Under the pieces are notes generated by a model. It was not told the DNA's origin. It searched no databases and saw only the letters and a list, made by a program, of their open reading frames with translations. From Victivallaceae bacterium (GTDB lineage Bacteria; Verrucomicrobiota; Lentisphaeria; Victivallales; Victivallaceae): DNA of 45,301 nucleotides. Below are positions 32,042 through 41,195 of this stretch, one piece after another (position 1 is the first letter of the stretch; every line of letters starts with the position of its first letter). The translations under genes were made by a program, and so were the position numbers. The stretch spans positions 1 to 45,301 of the forward strand of contig JAEDIJ010000013.1 in the NCBI GenBank assembly GCA_016292515.1. Reading direction: 5' to 3'.

Positions 32042-32992
32042 TTCATTCCAGAATTCCAGCCGGAGCAATGCGTTCTCCCGAAGATTTCCGGCGAAAAACC
32101 AGATGTCGTTGCCGTGAAAGATTCCCTTCCCCATCGCCGCGTTGAAGTCATAAGCACTTTGCGACGGGAGATCGACGATCAGCGCGCCTTTGGACAAATC
32201 GATTTTCGCCCCGCAGAAAAAGGGGATATTCCTCGCCGTGTTGCTCCGGTAATCGTAAAGCACGGCACCGCGATTTTCCGAAGCGGAAGCCGCCGTTTCA
32301 TCGGTTTTCCAATTCAGCGGATTGATGCAAAGGACGTCCGGCGCGGTAAAAACGGGATTTACCGCCTCGGCGTTTTGCGTATTCCACACGACGACGACAC
32401 CGGGAGTTCCGGCATCATCGGCAATTTTGACGGAGCGTCCGGCGAAATCGGCGTTAAACTTGCTTCGCGTCACTTTGGGCAAGCCGATGAGATACGCCGC
32501 GACCAAACCATTCTCCGTTGAAATTTCTTTTTCGTTTTTCAAAAGGCAGTATAGATCCATCGAGCCTTGACTGTGTCCCAAAAGGATGAAGGGGCGTCCG
32601 TGATTGTAATGGGCAAGATAATAGCGGAAAGCCTCCCGCGTATCGTTTATCCCCGTTTTGCTCCCGGTATTTTCCCAATTTTCGCCGACGGCTTTCAGCA
32701 CCCGGGTATATTCCAGTTGCCGAACGTAAGGGGCGAAAATCCGCGCCGACTTGCCCCACAATCCGGCTTGCGCCCGGGTGAAATTCAACGCTTTGCGCCG
32801 GAGTTTCGGGTCATTGCAATTCATCAGCGCGACCTCGGGATTTGCCACCAAAGTCGGATAGACGTAAAAAACGTCAAAACAACTTTCCGGCGCGTCGGTT
32901 TCACAGATCACCCAGTTGTTCTTATCGGCGTAATCAAGCGCAGACAGCGAAAAAACGCACAGTGCAAAAAAAACCAATAAAATCTTTTTCAT
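32027..32992 (-). CDS. Secreted alpha/beta hydrolase, DUF3089-like
   Basis: This 321-residue protein has a signal peptide (KKILLVFFALCVFSLSALD). The mature part starts with CFDVFYVYPTL and shows the serine-hydrolase elbow LLGHSQGS near residue 143, GLVAAYLIG after it, and the late GNDIWFFAGNLRENA carrying a candidate histidine region. The pattern fits DUF3089-type lipase/esterase-like proteins. In a glycan-use locus a deacetylase or esterase role on substituted sugars is plausible, but this is inferred from context. GGAGAGG precedes the ATG; it follows the 901-residue gene by 26 bp. Confidence 0.78.
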   Translation of the reverse strand: MKKILLVFFALCVFSLSALDYADKNNWVICETDAPESCFDVFYVYPTLVANPEVALMNCNDPKLRRKALNFTRAQAGLWGKSARIFAPYVRQLEYTRVLKAVGENWENTGSKTGINDTREAFRYYLAHYNHGRPFILLGHSQGSMDLYCLLKNEKEISTENGLVAAYLIGLPKVTRSKFNADFAGRSVKIADDAGTPGVVVVWNTQNAEAVNPVFTAPDVLCINPLNWKTDETAASASENRGAVLYDYRSNTARNIPFFCGAKIDLSKGALIVDLPSQSAYDFNAAMGKGIFHGNDIWFFAGNLRENALLRLEFWNELKKK

Positions 32993-33018
32993 TTTCGTAT
33001 CACCTCTCCGTAATCAGG

Positions 33019-35724
33019 CTATTTTTTCTCCAAGAAGTAGATCGCGTCGGGCTTGACGTCGGTGAGGACGTTGCCGGCAACGCCGCGGATGCGCCAGTCT
33101 TGCGGCAGATCGACCGTCACTTTTTGTGCCGGATTCCAGAAAAAGAGCGCGCCGCCTTTTTCGCTCACCCACACCGAGCCGAAAGGCGTTTCGCGGATAA
33201 AGGGCATCCCGACGTGGTCGAGCACCGCGTTGAATTTCGGGACGAAACCGGCGGCGCGCTTGGAGAGTACGATCTCGTCCGGCACGCGCTCGATGCCGAA
33301 AATCAACCCCTCCGGCACCCAGTTCGGGAAACATCCGTACATCGCCAGACGGAAGTGATCGAGCGTCAGCGCGCCGGCGATGCCGCTGTTGGGAGCCTGC
33401 CCGACGAGCGCAAATTCCTTACCGGAAAAACTCGTGTAAAGTTCCGGACGATACCAGTATTCGTCGAGAACGAGCGGATTCATCCCCTCGACCGACACGC
33501 GGCAGTCGCGGTCGTGGAAAAATCGGTAAAATCTGATCTGCGCCGGCATTCCGCTCGGACTGGTCGGCGTGCCGAAATTGACGCCGCCCGCCGCGCCGCC
33601 GTCCATATCGCGGTAGAACCACTTGACGCCGTTTTTGATCGCTTCCTCAAAAATCGGGATGCAGAATTCGTAAAATCCCGGCGCGTTGAGGTCGATGACG
33701 GGATAGGTGCCGAAGTACTGCACGACTTTGCCTTTTTCGTCTTTCAGAAACCATTCGGGATGCGTCTGAAAAATTTCTCCGCCGTCGCCCTGAACGTAAC
33801 TGCCCGCAGTCCAGATGTAGGCATTGCCGCCCGCCGCTTTGATCATCTGATAAACGGCGAGATTTTTGTCATCGGCGATCTCTTCGATCGGGCTTTCCGG
33901 CATCGGCGGATAAATGTAGCGGAAACCGAGTTTCACCGCTTCGGCGGCAAAGTGCTTCGCCTCATCGGGGGAGAGATAGCCGTACCCCGCGACCGGATAA
34001 GGCGGAAGTTCCTTCAAATTCGCCTGACGGCGAAGCATCTGACGCATATATTGATACATCGCAAGATAATCGTTGTGTGCGCGCTCCGTGCCGTCGTCGA
34101 ACCAGTGCCAGTAGGCGTGAGTGGCAAGCGGCGCGTAAATGCGCCCGAAATGCGTCGTATGCTTCGTCGTGATGAAAGGCGCGCCCTTTTGGCGGTCAAG
34201 TTGCGCGTGCGTAAATTCCGGATAGGAGCGGTTGCCGATGTAGAGCGCATTTTTGCAGACGACCATTTCAAAGGGCTGCCCCGTATAGAAACGCGTCGTC
34301 GCCGTCGTTTTGCCCGTCATATCAAAGGCGGTGTAGCCGCGCGGCACCTGATAGCAGTCGTTGCGGTGGGCGAAAAGGGGGTCGGGCAAGTCGAGTTCGC
34401 CGGAAAATTCCAGCTGACTGACGAGAAAGGGCGTTTTTTCCACCTCCGCATAGTCGCCGACGCCATAAAAGATGCGTCCGTCAAGTTCAAGTTTGCCCGC
34501 CTTGAAGATCCAGCGCATCAAGGAATCCTTTGCCGTGTAAGTGAGGACAAGTTCCCTGCCGCGCGTTTCGATCTTGTCAAGTTGCCACTTGATGTCCGCC
34601 GCCTTGAAATTTTCCTTGACCTCGGTCGCTTCGGCGGTCGCAGAGTCGAAAACCGCTTGTTTTTCCGAGTATTTGATCTGCGGGATGCCGTAGTTTTTGA
34701 GATAAGGTTTCTTTTTGCCCGGTGCCGTCACATCGACTTTGCCGTCGGGCAGGATATCCACCACATATCCGTTGCCGAATGTCGCGCGGTTTCCCAAAAG
34801 TACGACCTCTTTTTTCTCATCCGCGATGCCGAGTTGCGGCAACTGCGCCGAAACGGCAACTGCGCCGATCTGCACTCTTTCAGGGGCTTTTTCCAGACGG
34901 TTGACCGCGTTTTCCGGATGCGCGCCCAATGCCTTGGCGGAGTCGGCGATCACCGCGATCATCAAGGCGCGGTGATACGCCCAGTTGGCGAATTCGAGCA
35001 TCTGTTTTTGCAGACGCCGCTCGGCGTTGAAAAAGGTAACGCTTCCCTTGCCGACTTTGATGCGCGCGATGAGAGGGGCGACCTCGTTGCCCTTTTCATC
35101 CCGGATCATACTGATTGCTTCGGCGCCGGAGCGCAACTGCGCCATTTGGTAAAAGCCGTAGACGGGGATTTTTTCCGGCATACAACGGTAAAGTTTTCCA
35201 TCGGGACGGTTGGCGAAAAGAATTTCCGCCGCGCCGACCGTCGTATCTTCTCCAAGGACGACGGGCAGCAGCTCGTCGATCACACCGGCGGGAAAAGGCC
35301 GTGTCAAAACGAGATTGCCGCCTTTCTGCAAATAATTTTTCAGTTGCGCAACACGTTCCGGCGTAAAGATTTTGGCGTAATTTTGCGTCGGGATCTGATG
35401 AAAGACGATGACGGCATCGCGGTAGGGTTTCAATTTTTGGAATGCGGGAGTGAATCCGTCAAAAGCGACCGGCTCCACGCGGTCGGTCGGATGCGCCTTG
35501 ATCGTCGCCCCCGCCAAGCCGTCGAGATACGCGCCATTGAAATCGACGACACGCAATGTGCCGGAAACGAGAAAGTTGGTAACTTCGTCCCCCTGCCACG
35601 GACGGCCGCCGTTGAAAAGAAGGACGCGCGCGCCGCGCGAACCTTTTTCGGGCGCCATTTTCTGCGGGCCCGCCATCAATGCGACCGCCGTCAGCGCGGC
35701 GCACAGCAACATCAGTTTTTTCAT
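33019..35724 (-). CDS. Large secreted glycosidase-like protein A (GATase-like plus TIM-barrel)
   Basis: The protein has 901 residues and a signal peptide (KKLMLLCAALTAVALMAG). Residues 30-260 form a Rossmann/glutaminase-like domain of the type found in beta-galactosidases (LLFNGGRPW, TPERV-QLK-Y, GGNLVL, KVGKGSVTFFN). A beta-rich part (300-570) precedes a TIM-barrel half with YPVAGYGYLSPDEA, HPEWFLKDEKGK and a possible catalytic aspartate in KWFYRDMDGG (near 705). SVEGMNPLV and MPFIRETPFG follow, and a C-terminal strand domain closes it. It is a full-length paralogue of the 1068-residue protein at 41.2-44.4 kb. I cannot place it in a numbered family. AGGAG precedes the ATG. Confidence 0.75.
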   Translation of the reverse strand: MKKLMLLCAALTAVALMAGPQKMAPEKGSRGARVLLFNGGRPWQGDEVTNFLVSGTLRVVDFNGAYLDGLAGATIKAHPTDRVEPVAFDGFTPAFQKLKPYRDAVIVFHQIPTQNYAKIFTPERVAQLKNYLQKGGNLVLTRPFPAGVIDELLPVVLGEDTTVGAAEILFANRPDGKLYRCMPEKIPVYGFYQMAQLRSGAEAISMIRDEKGNEVAPLIARIKVGKGSVTFFNAERRLQKQMLEFANWAYHRALMIAVIADSAKALGAHPENAVNRLEKAPERVQIGAVAVSAQLPQLGIADEKKEVVLLGNRATFGNGYVVDILPDGKVDVTAPGKKKPYLKNYGIPQIKYSEKQAVFDSATAEATEVKENFKAADIKWQLDKIETRGRELVLTYTAKDSLMRWIFKAGKLELDGRIFYGVGDYAEVEKTPFLVSQLEFSGELDLPDPLFAHRNDCYQVPRGYTAFDMTGKTTATTRFYTGQPFEMVVCKNALYIGNRSYPEFTHAQLDRQKGAPFITTKHTTHFGRIYAPLATHAYWHWFDDGTERAHNDYLAMYQYMRQMLRRQANLKELPPYPVAGYGYLSPDEAKHFAAEAVKLGFRYIYPPMPESPIEEIADDKNLAVYQMIKAAGGNAYIWTAGSYVQGDGGEIFQTHPEWFLKDEKGKVVQYFGTYPVIDLNAPGFYEFCIPIFEEAIKNGVKWFYRDMDGGAAGGVNFGTPTSPSGMPAQIRFYRFFHDRDCRVSVEGMNPLVLDEYWYRPELYTSFSGKEFALVGQAPNSGIAGALTLDHFRLAMYGCFPNWVPEGLIFGIERVPDEIVLSKRAAGFVPKFNAVLDHVGMPFIRETPFGSVWVSEKGGALFFWNPAQKVTVDLPQDWRIRGVAGNVLTDVKPDAIYFLEKK

Positions 35725-35733
35725 TGCGATCTC

Positions 35734-38097
35734 CTATATTTCAACGTTGATCTGGTCACCTTTGACAAAGATACGGTCAAGCCAGCAAAGTTCTTCGGCG
35801 GCGGAAAACTCGATTTCCTGCCGCTCGCCGTTGACCGAAATTTCCGGCTTTTTCGCCGTCTGAATGAGGATCGACGCGTGCGCCGTGCCTTGCGCGGTAA
35901 AGGAAAGATGCCCCGCGGTCGCTTTCACGTTTCCGACGGGAAGATCGGTCGCTTGCAGTAAAACGGGGTATCCCGGCACAACGGAACTTCGGTGCAACGC
36001 GATTTTTGCCCGCCCCTGCGCGGGGAAAAATTCAACGGGAATCTGCAAACTTCCCCTGATCTCCCTGCCGTTGACGGTGAATGAATCTATGTACTTGCCT
36101 TTGCCCGAAACCGAAATATCGCAGACGACGTTGCGGAAACGGAAATTTCCGATCTCGACCTTGCCCTCCTCGTCGGCGGGCAGCCACGCGAAACCGCCCC
36201 GGCTCCAATCCAGACCGCACGCGCCGCGCAGGATCCCCTGTGCGATGCCGGTCGCGCCGAAGCCCTGCCAGCGCGAAGTCATCGTCACATCGCGCTCCTC
36301 CCCCGTGAGATTGAGCGTTTCGATCGCAAGTTTATGATGTTTGAAGTAACCGAGAAAACCATTCATCAGCCGCAGTGCTTCATCGGCGCGTCCGCCGCAC
36401 CGGGCGGTCTTGCCCTCGTGACCGTAGTGCTGACTCATATGGACGCCTTTCCACATTTCGCAGGGGATCGCGCTGTCCCACGGCACGGCGGTATGACCCA
36501 TCGGGTGATAAAGGCGCGTCGCCTGCCACGTGGCAAGTTGCGGCAATATCCGCCGGAAAAGATAACGCCCGTAATTGTAATCCATTCCGAGCGTATGACT
36601 GTAATGAAAGACTTCGACACGCGGAACGGCGAAACTTTCCGTCCGCGCCTGCCGCAAATAGCCCTCTTTTTCGTTGTAAAACGCCATTTCGTAGTTCGCC
36701 TCGACTTTGGCGGAAATCGCCGCGCAATCGGCGCGGAGCGTTTCATCGCCGCGATCGAGCGCGAAATTTTCCAGCGCGCGCAGGGCGTCGTACCACCAGC
36801 CGTTGAGACAAACAGGGTAAAAAAGATCGGTCATCCCGACTTCCTCGCTGTTGTCGACGCCGCAGTTGAGGCTCGTTTTCAAGAATCCCGTCGCGGGATC
36901 GGAAAATTTTTCCATAAAGCGGAAAAACTTGGCAAAATAAGGCAGACACTCCTTTTCAAACGCCGGATCGTCAACGAAAGCAAGGTATTCGTCAAGCGTG
37001 ACGATAAGGTGCATCGTCACCCACGGGCAAGTTTCCACCCACGGATAACGGAGCATATAGCGGATCATCTTTTGCGCGCGCTTTACTTCGCCGTTGAGGA
37101 GGAAGTCGCGGATCGGATAGACGTCGTCCCACAACGCGAAAAAGTTGTAGTTGAAACTGGCGGCGCGTACCATCATTTCATCCTCCGTTTCGGCGAGGAT
37201 GAGTTTGCGCTGAAATCCGGGGAAAACTTCCAAGAAATGCGACGCTTCGGGGAGTTTTTCCAACTCGACTTTGAGCGCAGGCGCGCAATCCGATTTTTCG
37301 CGCTCCAAGTTGCCGTCGAAATCGGCGATGCCATTCTTGGCGCGGGACAACGCTTCCCCGTCCGTCGTTCCGAAGCCGCTCCCGAGCAAAATTGTCTTGC
37401 CTTTTTCCGCAGTTCCGGCGAGATACCAGCCGCCGGGGATCGGATGAAAGGCAAGTTTCAAATTACAGGTAAACGCCCAGACGGCGGCGACTTTGCGGTC
37501 GGCATAAGTTTTGGTCGCGCGAAAATAAAGCGCATTGCGCGTTTCATCAAAAAACGGCTCCGCGTGTTCAAACGTCATTTCCCCGTCGGGAAACGGTTTT
37601 TCCGGATCGAAGTCCTTGCCGCGCAACTCGTAAGGAAGCAAACGGATGTTGCTCGCACACTCAGCGGCGAGCTGATTCTGCAACGACGGAAATTTCCCCT
37701 CGCGCATATGGATCTTGCTGAAAACGGCGCGAAATTCGCCGTTTTCATCGCCGATGAAGCGAAAGGCGATCGCCTCGTGCAAAACAAGCATCGACATCGC
37801 AGGGGAAACAAAGCCAAAGGGATAAAGCTCCGCATCGACGGGCACATATTGTTTCCTGCCCCCCATAAAGCGCAATCCCGGCATAAACGCGGGGCGGCAA
37901 AGCGTGCCTCCCCCGGAGCGCGAGAGCCACGGCGTCGCTTCGCGGTCGGGGAAAAGTTTGCCCTTTTCATTGCGGATGTCGATCTGCATCACCGAGTTGA
38001 CGCCGCCGAAACGCTCGACTTGCACCGCAAGCGTGCCGTTGCAAAAAGCGCGCCATTCATCAGGGAAAAGATGGTCGATCTGCGGGATTTGCGCCAT
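35734..38097 (-). CDS. Glycosidase-like protein with alpha-helical barrel, unassigned
   Basis: The 787-residue protein lacks a signal peptide. The N-terminal third is beta-rich (TLAVQVERFGGVNSVMQIDI, LRFMGGRKQYVPV). The middle (about 400-690) is a run of helix pairs with aromatic, acidic loops (YPWVETCPWVTMHLIVTLDEY, LYPVCLNGWWYDALRALENF, YSHTLGMDYNYGRY, VPWDSAIPCEMWKGV), which looks like an (alpha/alpha)6 toroid of six-hairpin glycosidases. A beta C-terminus follows. The catalytic residues are not certain. The start ATG 38097 has AAGGGA 8 nt upstream; the regulator stop at 38100 is almost in contact, so the two are coupled. Confidence 0.68.
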   Translation of the reverse strand: MAQIPQIDHLFPDEWRAFCNGTLAVQVERFGGVNSVMQIDIRNEKGKLFPDREATPWLSRSGGGTLCRPAFMPGLRFMGGRKQYVPVDAELYPFGFVSPAMSMLVLHEAIAFRFIGDENGEFRAVFSKIHMREGKFPSLQNQLAAECASNIRLLPYELRGKDFDPEKPFPDGEMTFEHAEPFFDETRNALYFRATKTYADRKVAAVWAFTCNLKLAFHPIPGGWYLAGTAEKGKTILLGSGFGTTDGEALSRAKNGIADFDGNLEREKSDCAPALKVELEKLPEASHFLEVFPGFQRKLILAETEDEMMVRAASFNYNFFALWDDVYPIRDFLLNGEVKRAQKMIRYMLRYPWVETCPWVTMHLIVTLDEYLAFVDDPAFEKECLPYFAKFFRFMEKFSDPATGFLKTSLNCGVDNSEEVGMTDLFYPVCLNGWWYDALRALENFALDRGDETLRADCAAISAKVEANYEMAFYNEKEGYLRQARTESFAVPRVEVFHYSHTLGMDYNYGRYLFRRILPQLATWQATRLYHPMGHTAVPWDSAIPCEMWKGVHMSQHYGHEGKTARCGGRADEALRLMNGFLGYFKHHKLAIETLNLTGEERDVTMTSRWQGFGATGIAQGILRGACGLDWSRGGFAWLPADEEGKVEIGNFRFRNVVCDISVSGKGKYIDSFTVNGREIRGSLQIPVEFFPAQGRAKIALHRSSVVPGYPVLLQATDLPVGNVKATAGHLSFTAQGTAHASILIQTAKKPEISVNGERQEIEFSAAEELCWLDRIFVKGDQINVEI

Positions 38098-38099
38098 AT

Positions 38100-39083
38100 T
38101 CATTTTCCCTTGGTGAAAAGTTGCGGGCGATAATACTCGACCCCGCTTTGGTGGAAAAAGACCTGATCCCAGAATTTCCCCCAATCCCAGTGCCACGAAG
38201 CGAATTCCTCGCCGGGGATATTCGCCCATTCGGTGTCGTAGGCGCCGACGATCTCGGCATCGGCGGATTTCGGGAAAAAGCGTCGGACATTTTGCATAAA
38301 GCGGTAAAGCGGCCAGTCGCCGCGGCTGAAAAGTGCCGTCGGCGCATCCTTGCGGAAAATGCGTTGCACCCTTTCGGGATTGACCTCGAAATCGCGCGCA
38401 CAGCACCATTGAAATTCCGGCGTTTCAAAATTCAGACCGAGTTCCTTGGCGGCGCACAGAAAATTGCGCCGTTTGTGCTCGCGAATCTCCTCGTCGTGGC
38501 TCACAAACAAGATCCTTTTATGCCCGCGCAAAAGGAAATGACGCAACGTTTCCGTCGTGATGAATTGCCAGTCGGAAATGACCGCGGAGCCGGGAAGCGC
38601 GTCCGTCCATTCAAAGCGGTGGCAGAAAATTGTTTCAAAACCGCGCGTCCGGCGCAATATCTCGCGATAAGGCATATCCCATATGCTGAAATCGAGAAAG
38701 AGTCGGACGGGTTTCTTTTCCAACATCGATTCGATGTCTTTTTTCCGGTTGCCGACGATCATCGGGATCACTTGGGCGTGACTGCAACCGGAAATCATCC
38801 GCGCGTAATACTCCGCCCCGGTTTCGGGCGAGATCGACGTGATGATGCCGTCCAATTCATACTGCTTGCGGTGATCGGCGACAAAAAGTCCGGCGCGGTC
38901 GCTGCGGACGATCACGCCCTCCTTTTCGAGTTTTGCCGCCGCGAGCGTGACCGTCATCGTGCTGACCCCGAAACGGTCGGCGAGTTGCCGCATCGACGGC
39001 AGTTTCGCGCCGGGCGCAAAACTCCCCGTGCGGAGCAACTCAAAAAGAGCATCGTAGACGTAAGTTGTTTTCGACTGCCGCAT
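38100..39083 (-). CDS. GntR-type winged helix fused to LacI-type sensor, transcriptional regulator
   Basis: The 327-residue regulator starts with a GntR helix-turn-helix (YVYDALFELLRTGSFAPGAK, LPSMRQLADRFGVSTMTVTLAAAKLEKEGVIVRSDRAGLFV). It continues with a periplasmic-binding-like sensor as in LacI proteins (RLFLDFSIWD, ETLRHFLLRGHKRILFVSHDEE, ALFSRGDWPLYRF). Such hybrids (AraR-like layout) usually sense a sugar. ATG 39083 is chosen because the promoter lies just upstream and a longer frame would start before the -35; the ribosome site is weak. A perfect tandem repeat at the transcript start is a likely self-operator. It heads the run 39083-28362 and probably controls it. Confidence 0.86.
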   Translation of the reverse strand: MRQSKTTYVYDALFELLRTGSFAPGAKLPSMRQLADRFGVSTMTVTLAAAKLEKEGVIVRSDRAGLFVADHRKQYELDGIITSISPETGAEYYARMISGCSHAQVIPMIVGNRKKDIESMLEKKPVRLFLDFSIWDMPYREILRRTRGFETIFCHRFEWTDALPGSAVISDWQFITTETLRHFLLRGHKRILFVSHDEEIREHKRRNFLCAAKELGLNFETPEFQWCCARDFEVNPERVQRIFRKDAPTALFSRGDWPLYRFMQNVRRFFPKSADAEIVGAYDTEWANIPGEEFASWHWDWGKFWDQVFFHQSGVEYYRPQLFTKGK

Positions 39084-39103
39084 CGTGAAAAAAAATCCGC
39101 GAA

Positions 39104-39121
39104 ATCTGTTATATCTGTTAT
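39104..39121. promoter_or_regulatory. Tandem 9-bp direct repeat, candidate operator of the GntR-LacI regulator
   Basis: ATCTGTTAT occurs twice without a gap (39104-39112, 39113-39121), directly downstream of the -10 of the regulator promoter and over the expected transcript start. Binding there would block initiation. Confidence 0.55.
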
Positions 39122-39149
39122 AAAATAGCACCGATCCCGCGTTTGTCAA
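39122..39149 (-). promoter_or_regulatory. Promoter of the regulator-led carbohydrate operon
   Basis: On the minus strand TTGACA (39149-39144), 16 bp, TATTTT (39127-39122). Confidence 0.65.
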
Positions 39150-39176
39150 ATCCCGATGAAACAAGATGACGGATTT

Positions 39177-41171
39177 TTATCTGACGCGCAAAACGAGGGT
39201 GTCGTAAAGATTCAAACGGCGGTCGATGACGATTCTGCCGTTATCCTTTTTCACTTGAAGTTGCGACCACGTCCCGTCCGGCAGAAGTTCCTCAAATTTC
39301 GCATCGGCATTGGCACAGCGGAGCCGGACTTCCGGCAACGGGTCGAAACCGAGGTTGACGGCGTAAAGGAGAAAACTTCCGTCCTTGCCGCGGCGCACCA
39401 GCAGCGTTTCCGGCTGATCGTTGTCGAGGGCAAAGGGGAATTGCCCCGCATCCGACAATTTGTCGAGCAAGCGCATCAAAAGTTTCTTGCGGGAAACGGC
39501 AAATCTTTGATAACTGTAAGCGTCGATCGCGAAACTTGTCGTCAACACTTTGCCGCCGAGCGCATTTTCAAAATAGACGCATCCCGGCGCGACTTTTTCG
39601 CGCTTTTCCGACGTGAAAAAGGGCGCAAAATAGAGATATGTCAGCACTTCGGCGCGGGGATCGACGTTTTCGATCAGCGGCGTGTTGCCGGAAACCGAAT
39701 TGCCGAATTTCGTGCCGTCCGCGCCGCGCTCCAAAGTCGCCTTGAATTTCTTTGCGGTCGCCTGACAGCCGATCAGATCGCCGAAACCGCGTTGCGTCAA
39801 CGCCTTGGCGGCGGTGCCGTCGATGAGGATGCGGCGCAAGAGAAGTTGTTTCAATTCTTCGTCGTTCAGACGGTTGACCGATTCTTCGCCGCCGAGGGCG
39901 TAAACGCGGTCAAGCGTGTAATCGGTCACGCCGAAAAAGGGAATACCCAAAAAGCCGAACTGCGAATCGACCCAGGAGGGGGCGGGATAACGCTGTTCGC
40001 TCGGCTTTTTCACGGGATGAAGCTGATAGGGCCGCAAAAAGCAGGGGATGATGACGCCGTCGGGCGTCGTTTCGCCGACCGCGCGCGCAAGTTCCTGATA
40101 GAATTTCTGATATTTCCCCAAAATATCGGAGTAGCGCGGCGAAAAGGCGATGTCGTTGCTTTCGGCATCGACGTACCAGAGTTTCGCGCCGGCTAATCCG
40201 CTGAAAATACTCGACACCAGTTTCGCGTGAAGTCCGACCGCCGAACGGCTGTAAAGCGTGTGAGGCCACGTATCGGCTTCATCGAGGACGAAAGGAATTT
40301 CGGCGTACTGCGCGCGCTGTCCCATCGTCCGCAAGACCACCTGACCGAAATAATCGCGCGGCTCGGGTTCTCCGTACATCTGATTGGTGATGCGGATCAT
40401 CATCGGGTGATCTCCGGCAAAGGCGCGGCAGGTTTCCAGCATCCCCTGCCCCCGTCCGGCAAGGCAGGTCGAAGTCGGAATGGAGGGATCGACGGAGTCG
40501 ATGCCCCGACGCAGACACTTCACCGTCGTCAACGGAATTTCATTGGACAAAAGCATAAAGGCGTCAAAAACTTTGTCGCCCGGCTTGCCCTCCGCGACGA
40601 AAGCCATCACTTCCTTTTGCGTATAATGCGTCCCGAGCCTGCGGTTCAACTCCGCGATGTGAAGCGGACAGAAGCACTCGATTTCCGGGCAGTTGGAGCG
40701 CACGTCGTCGTCGGTCATAATGAAAGATGGCTTTTCCAGCGCAAGTTTGCGGCCGACATCGTAAATATATTGCTGAAAACGGGCGTCCAGCACGCAAAAG
40801 CGCACTTCATTGCCCTTGACGTCGATCGACCGCTGCCACGGCTCGATCTCCTTGTCGACGCGGGGCCAGTGCCCTAAAATGCTCTGTACCAGAATTCCTG
40901 CGCGCACGTCGTTTTTCCCCAAAGCCGCCTTGAATTTGCGGAAACTTGCGATCAACTGATCGGCTTTCTGCATTGCGGGAACCCCCTCGGGGTGAAGCGT
41001 AAGACAATACAGCACGTCGCGGTTGCCCGTTTTCGTCCGGTAATTTGCCATCCGCTCCGCCATTTTTTCTTCCTTGCCGTAAGCGTAAGGCACGATATTG
41101 AAAAAGCGGAAGTTTTCCGCCAAAGCCGATGCGGAAAGCAACAACATCAGAAAAACCATATATTGTTTCAT
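39177..41171 (-). CDS. Secreted glycosidase-like protein, GH42/clan-A-like, unassigned
   Basis: This 664-residue protein has a signal peptide (KQYMVFLMLLLSASALA). The first half resembles a TIM barrel of clan-A type: YCLTLHPEGVPAM, FIMTDDDVRSNCPEIECFCP with a short acidic motif, and QMYGEPEPRDYFG and FVLDEADTWPH as possible catalytic glutamates. The middle has a Rossmann-like part (VITPCFL-like VIIPCFLRPYQL, FFGVTDYTLDRVYALGGEE). The end is beta-rich (FLLYAVNLGFDPLP, VIDRRLNLYDTLVLRVR). It resembles trimeric beta-galactosidases in layout, but I cannot name the family. AAGGAA precedes ATG 41171. It follows the large gene upstream by 24 bp and is probably co-transcribed with it. Confidence 0.68.
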   Translation of the reverse strand: MKQYMVFLMLLLSASALAENFRFFNIVPYAYGKEEKMAERMANYRTKTGNRDVLYCLTLHPEGVPAMQKADQLIASFRKFKAALGKNDVRAGILVQSILGHWPRVDKEIEPWQRSIDVKGNEVRFCVLDARFQQYIYDVGRKLALEKPSFIMTDDDVRSNCPEIECFCPLHIAELNRRLGTHYTQKEVMAFVAEGKPGDKVFDAFMLLSNEIPLTTVKCLRRGIDSVDPSIPTSTCLAGRGQGMLETCRAFAGDHPMMIRITNQMYGEPEPRDYFGQVVLRTMGQRAQYAEIPFVLDEADTWPHTLYSRSAVGLHAKLVSSIFSGLAGAKLWYVDAESNDIAFSPRYSDILGKYQKFYQELARAVGETTPDGVIIPCFLRPYQLHPVKKPSEQRYPAPSWVDSQFGFLGIPFFGVTDYTLDRVYALGGEESVNRLNDEELKQLLLRRILIDGTAAKALTQRGFGDLIGCQATAKKFKATLERGADGTKFGNSVSGNTPLIENVDPRAEVLTYLYFAPFFTSEKREKVAPGCVYFENALGGKVLTTSFAIDAYSYQRFAVSRKKLLMRLLDKLSDAGQFPFALDNDQPETLLVRRGKDGSFLLYAVNLGFDPLPEVRLRCANADAKFEELLPDGTWSQLQVKKDNGRIVIDRRLNLYDTLVLRVR

Positions 41172-41195
41172 CGTCAAATTTCCTTATCCAATGAC

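Noticed and set aside
32842..35961. Plus-strand open frame of about 1040 codons opposite the 901-residue gene
   Set aside because: It is a shadow of a gene with a signal peptide and a clear paralogue; similar shadows at 24255-26213, 36334-38133 and 40992-43133 were rejected for the same reason.
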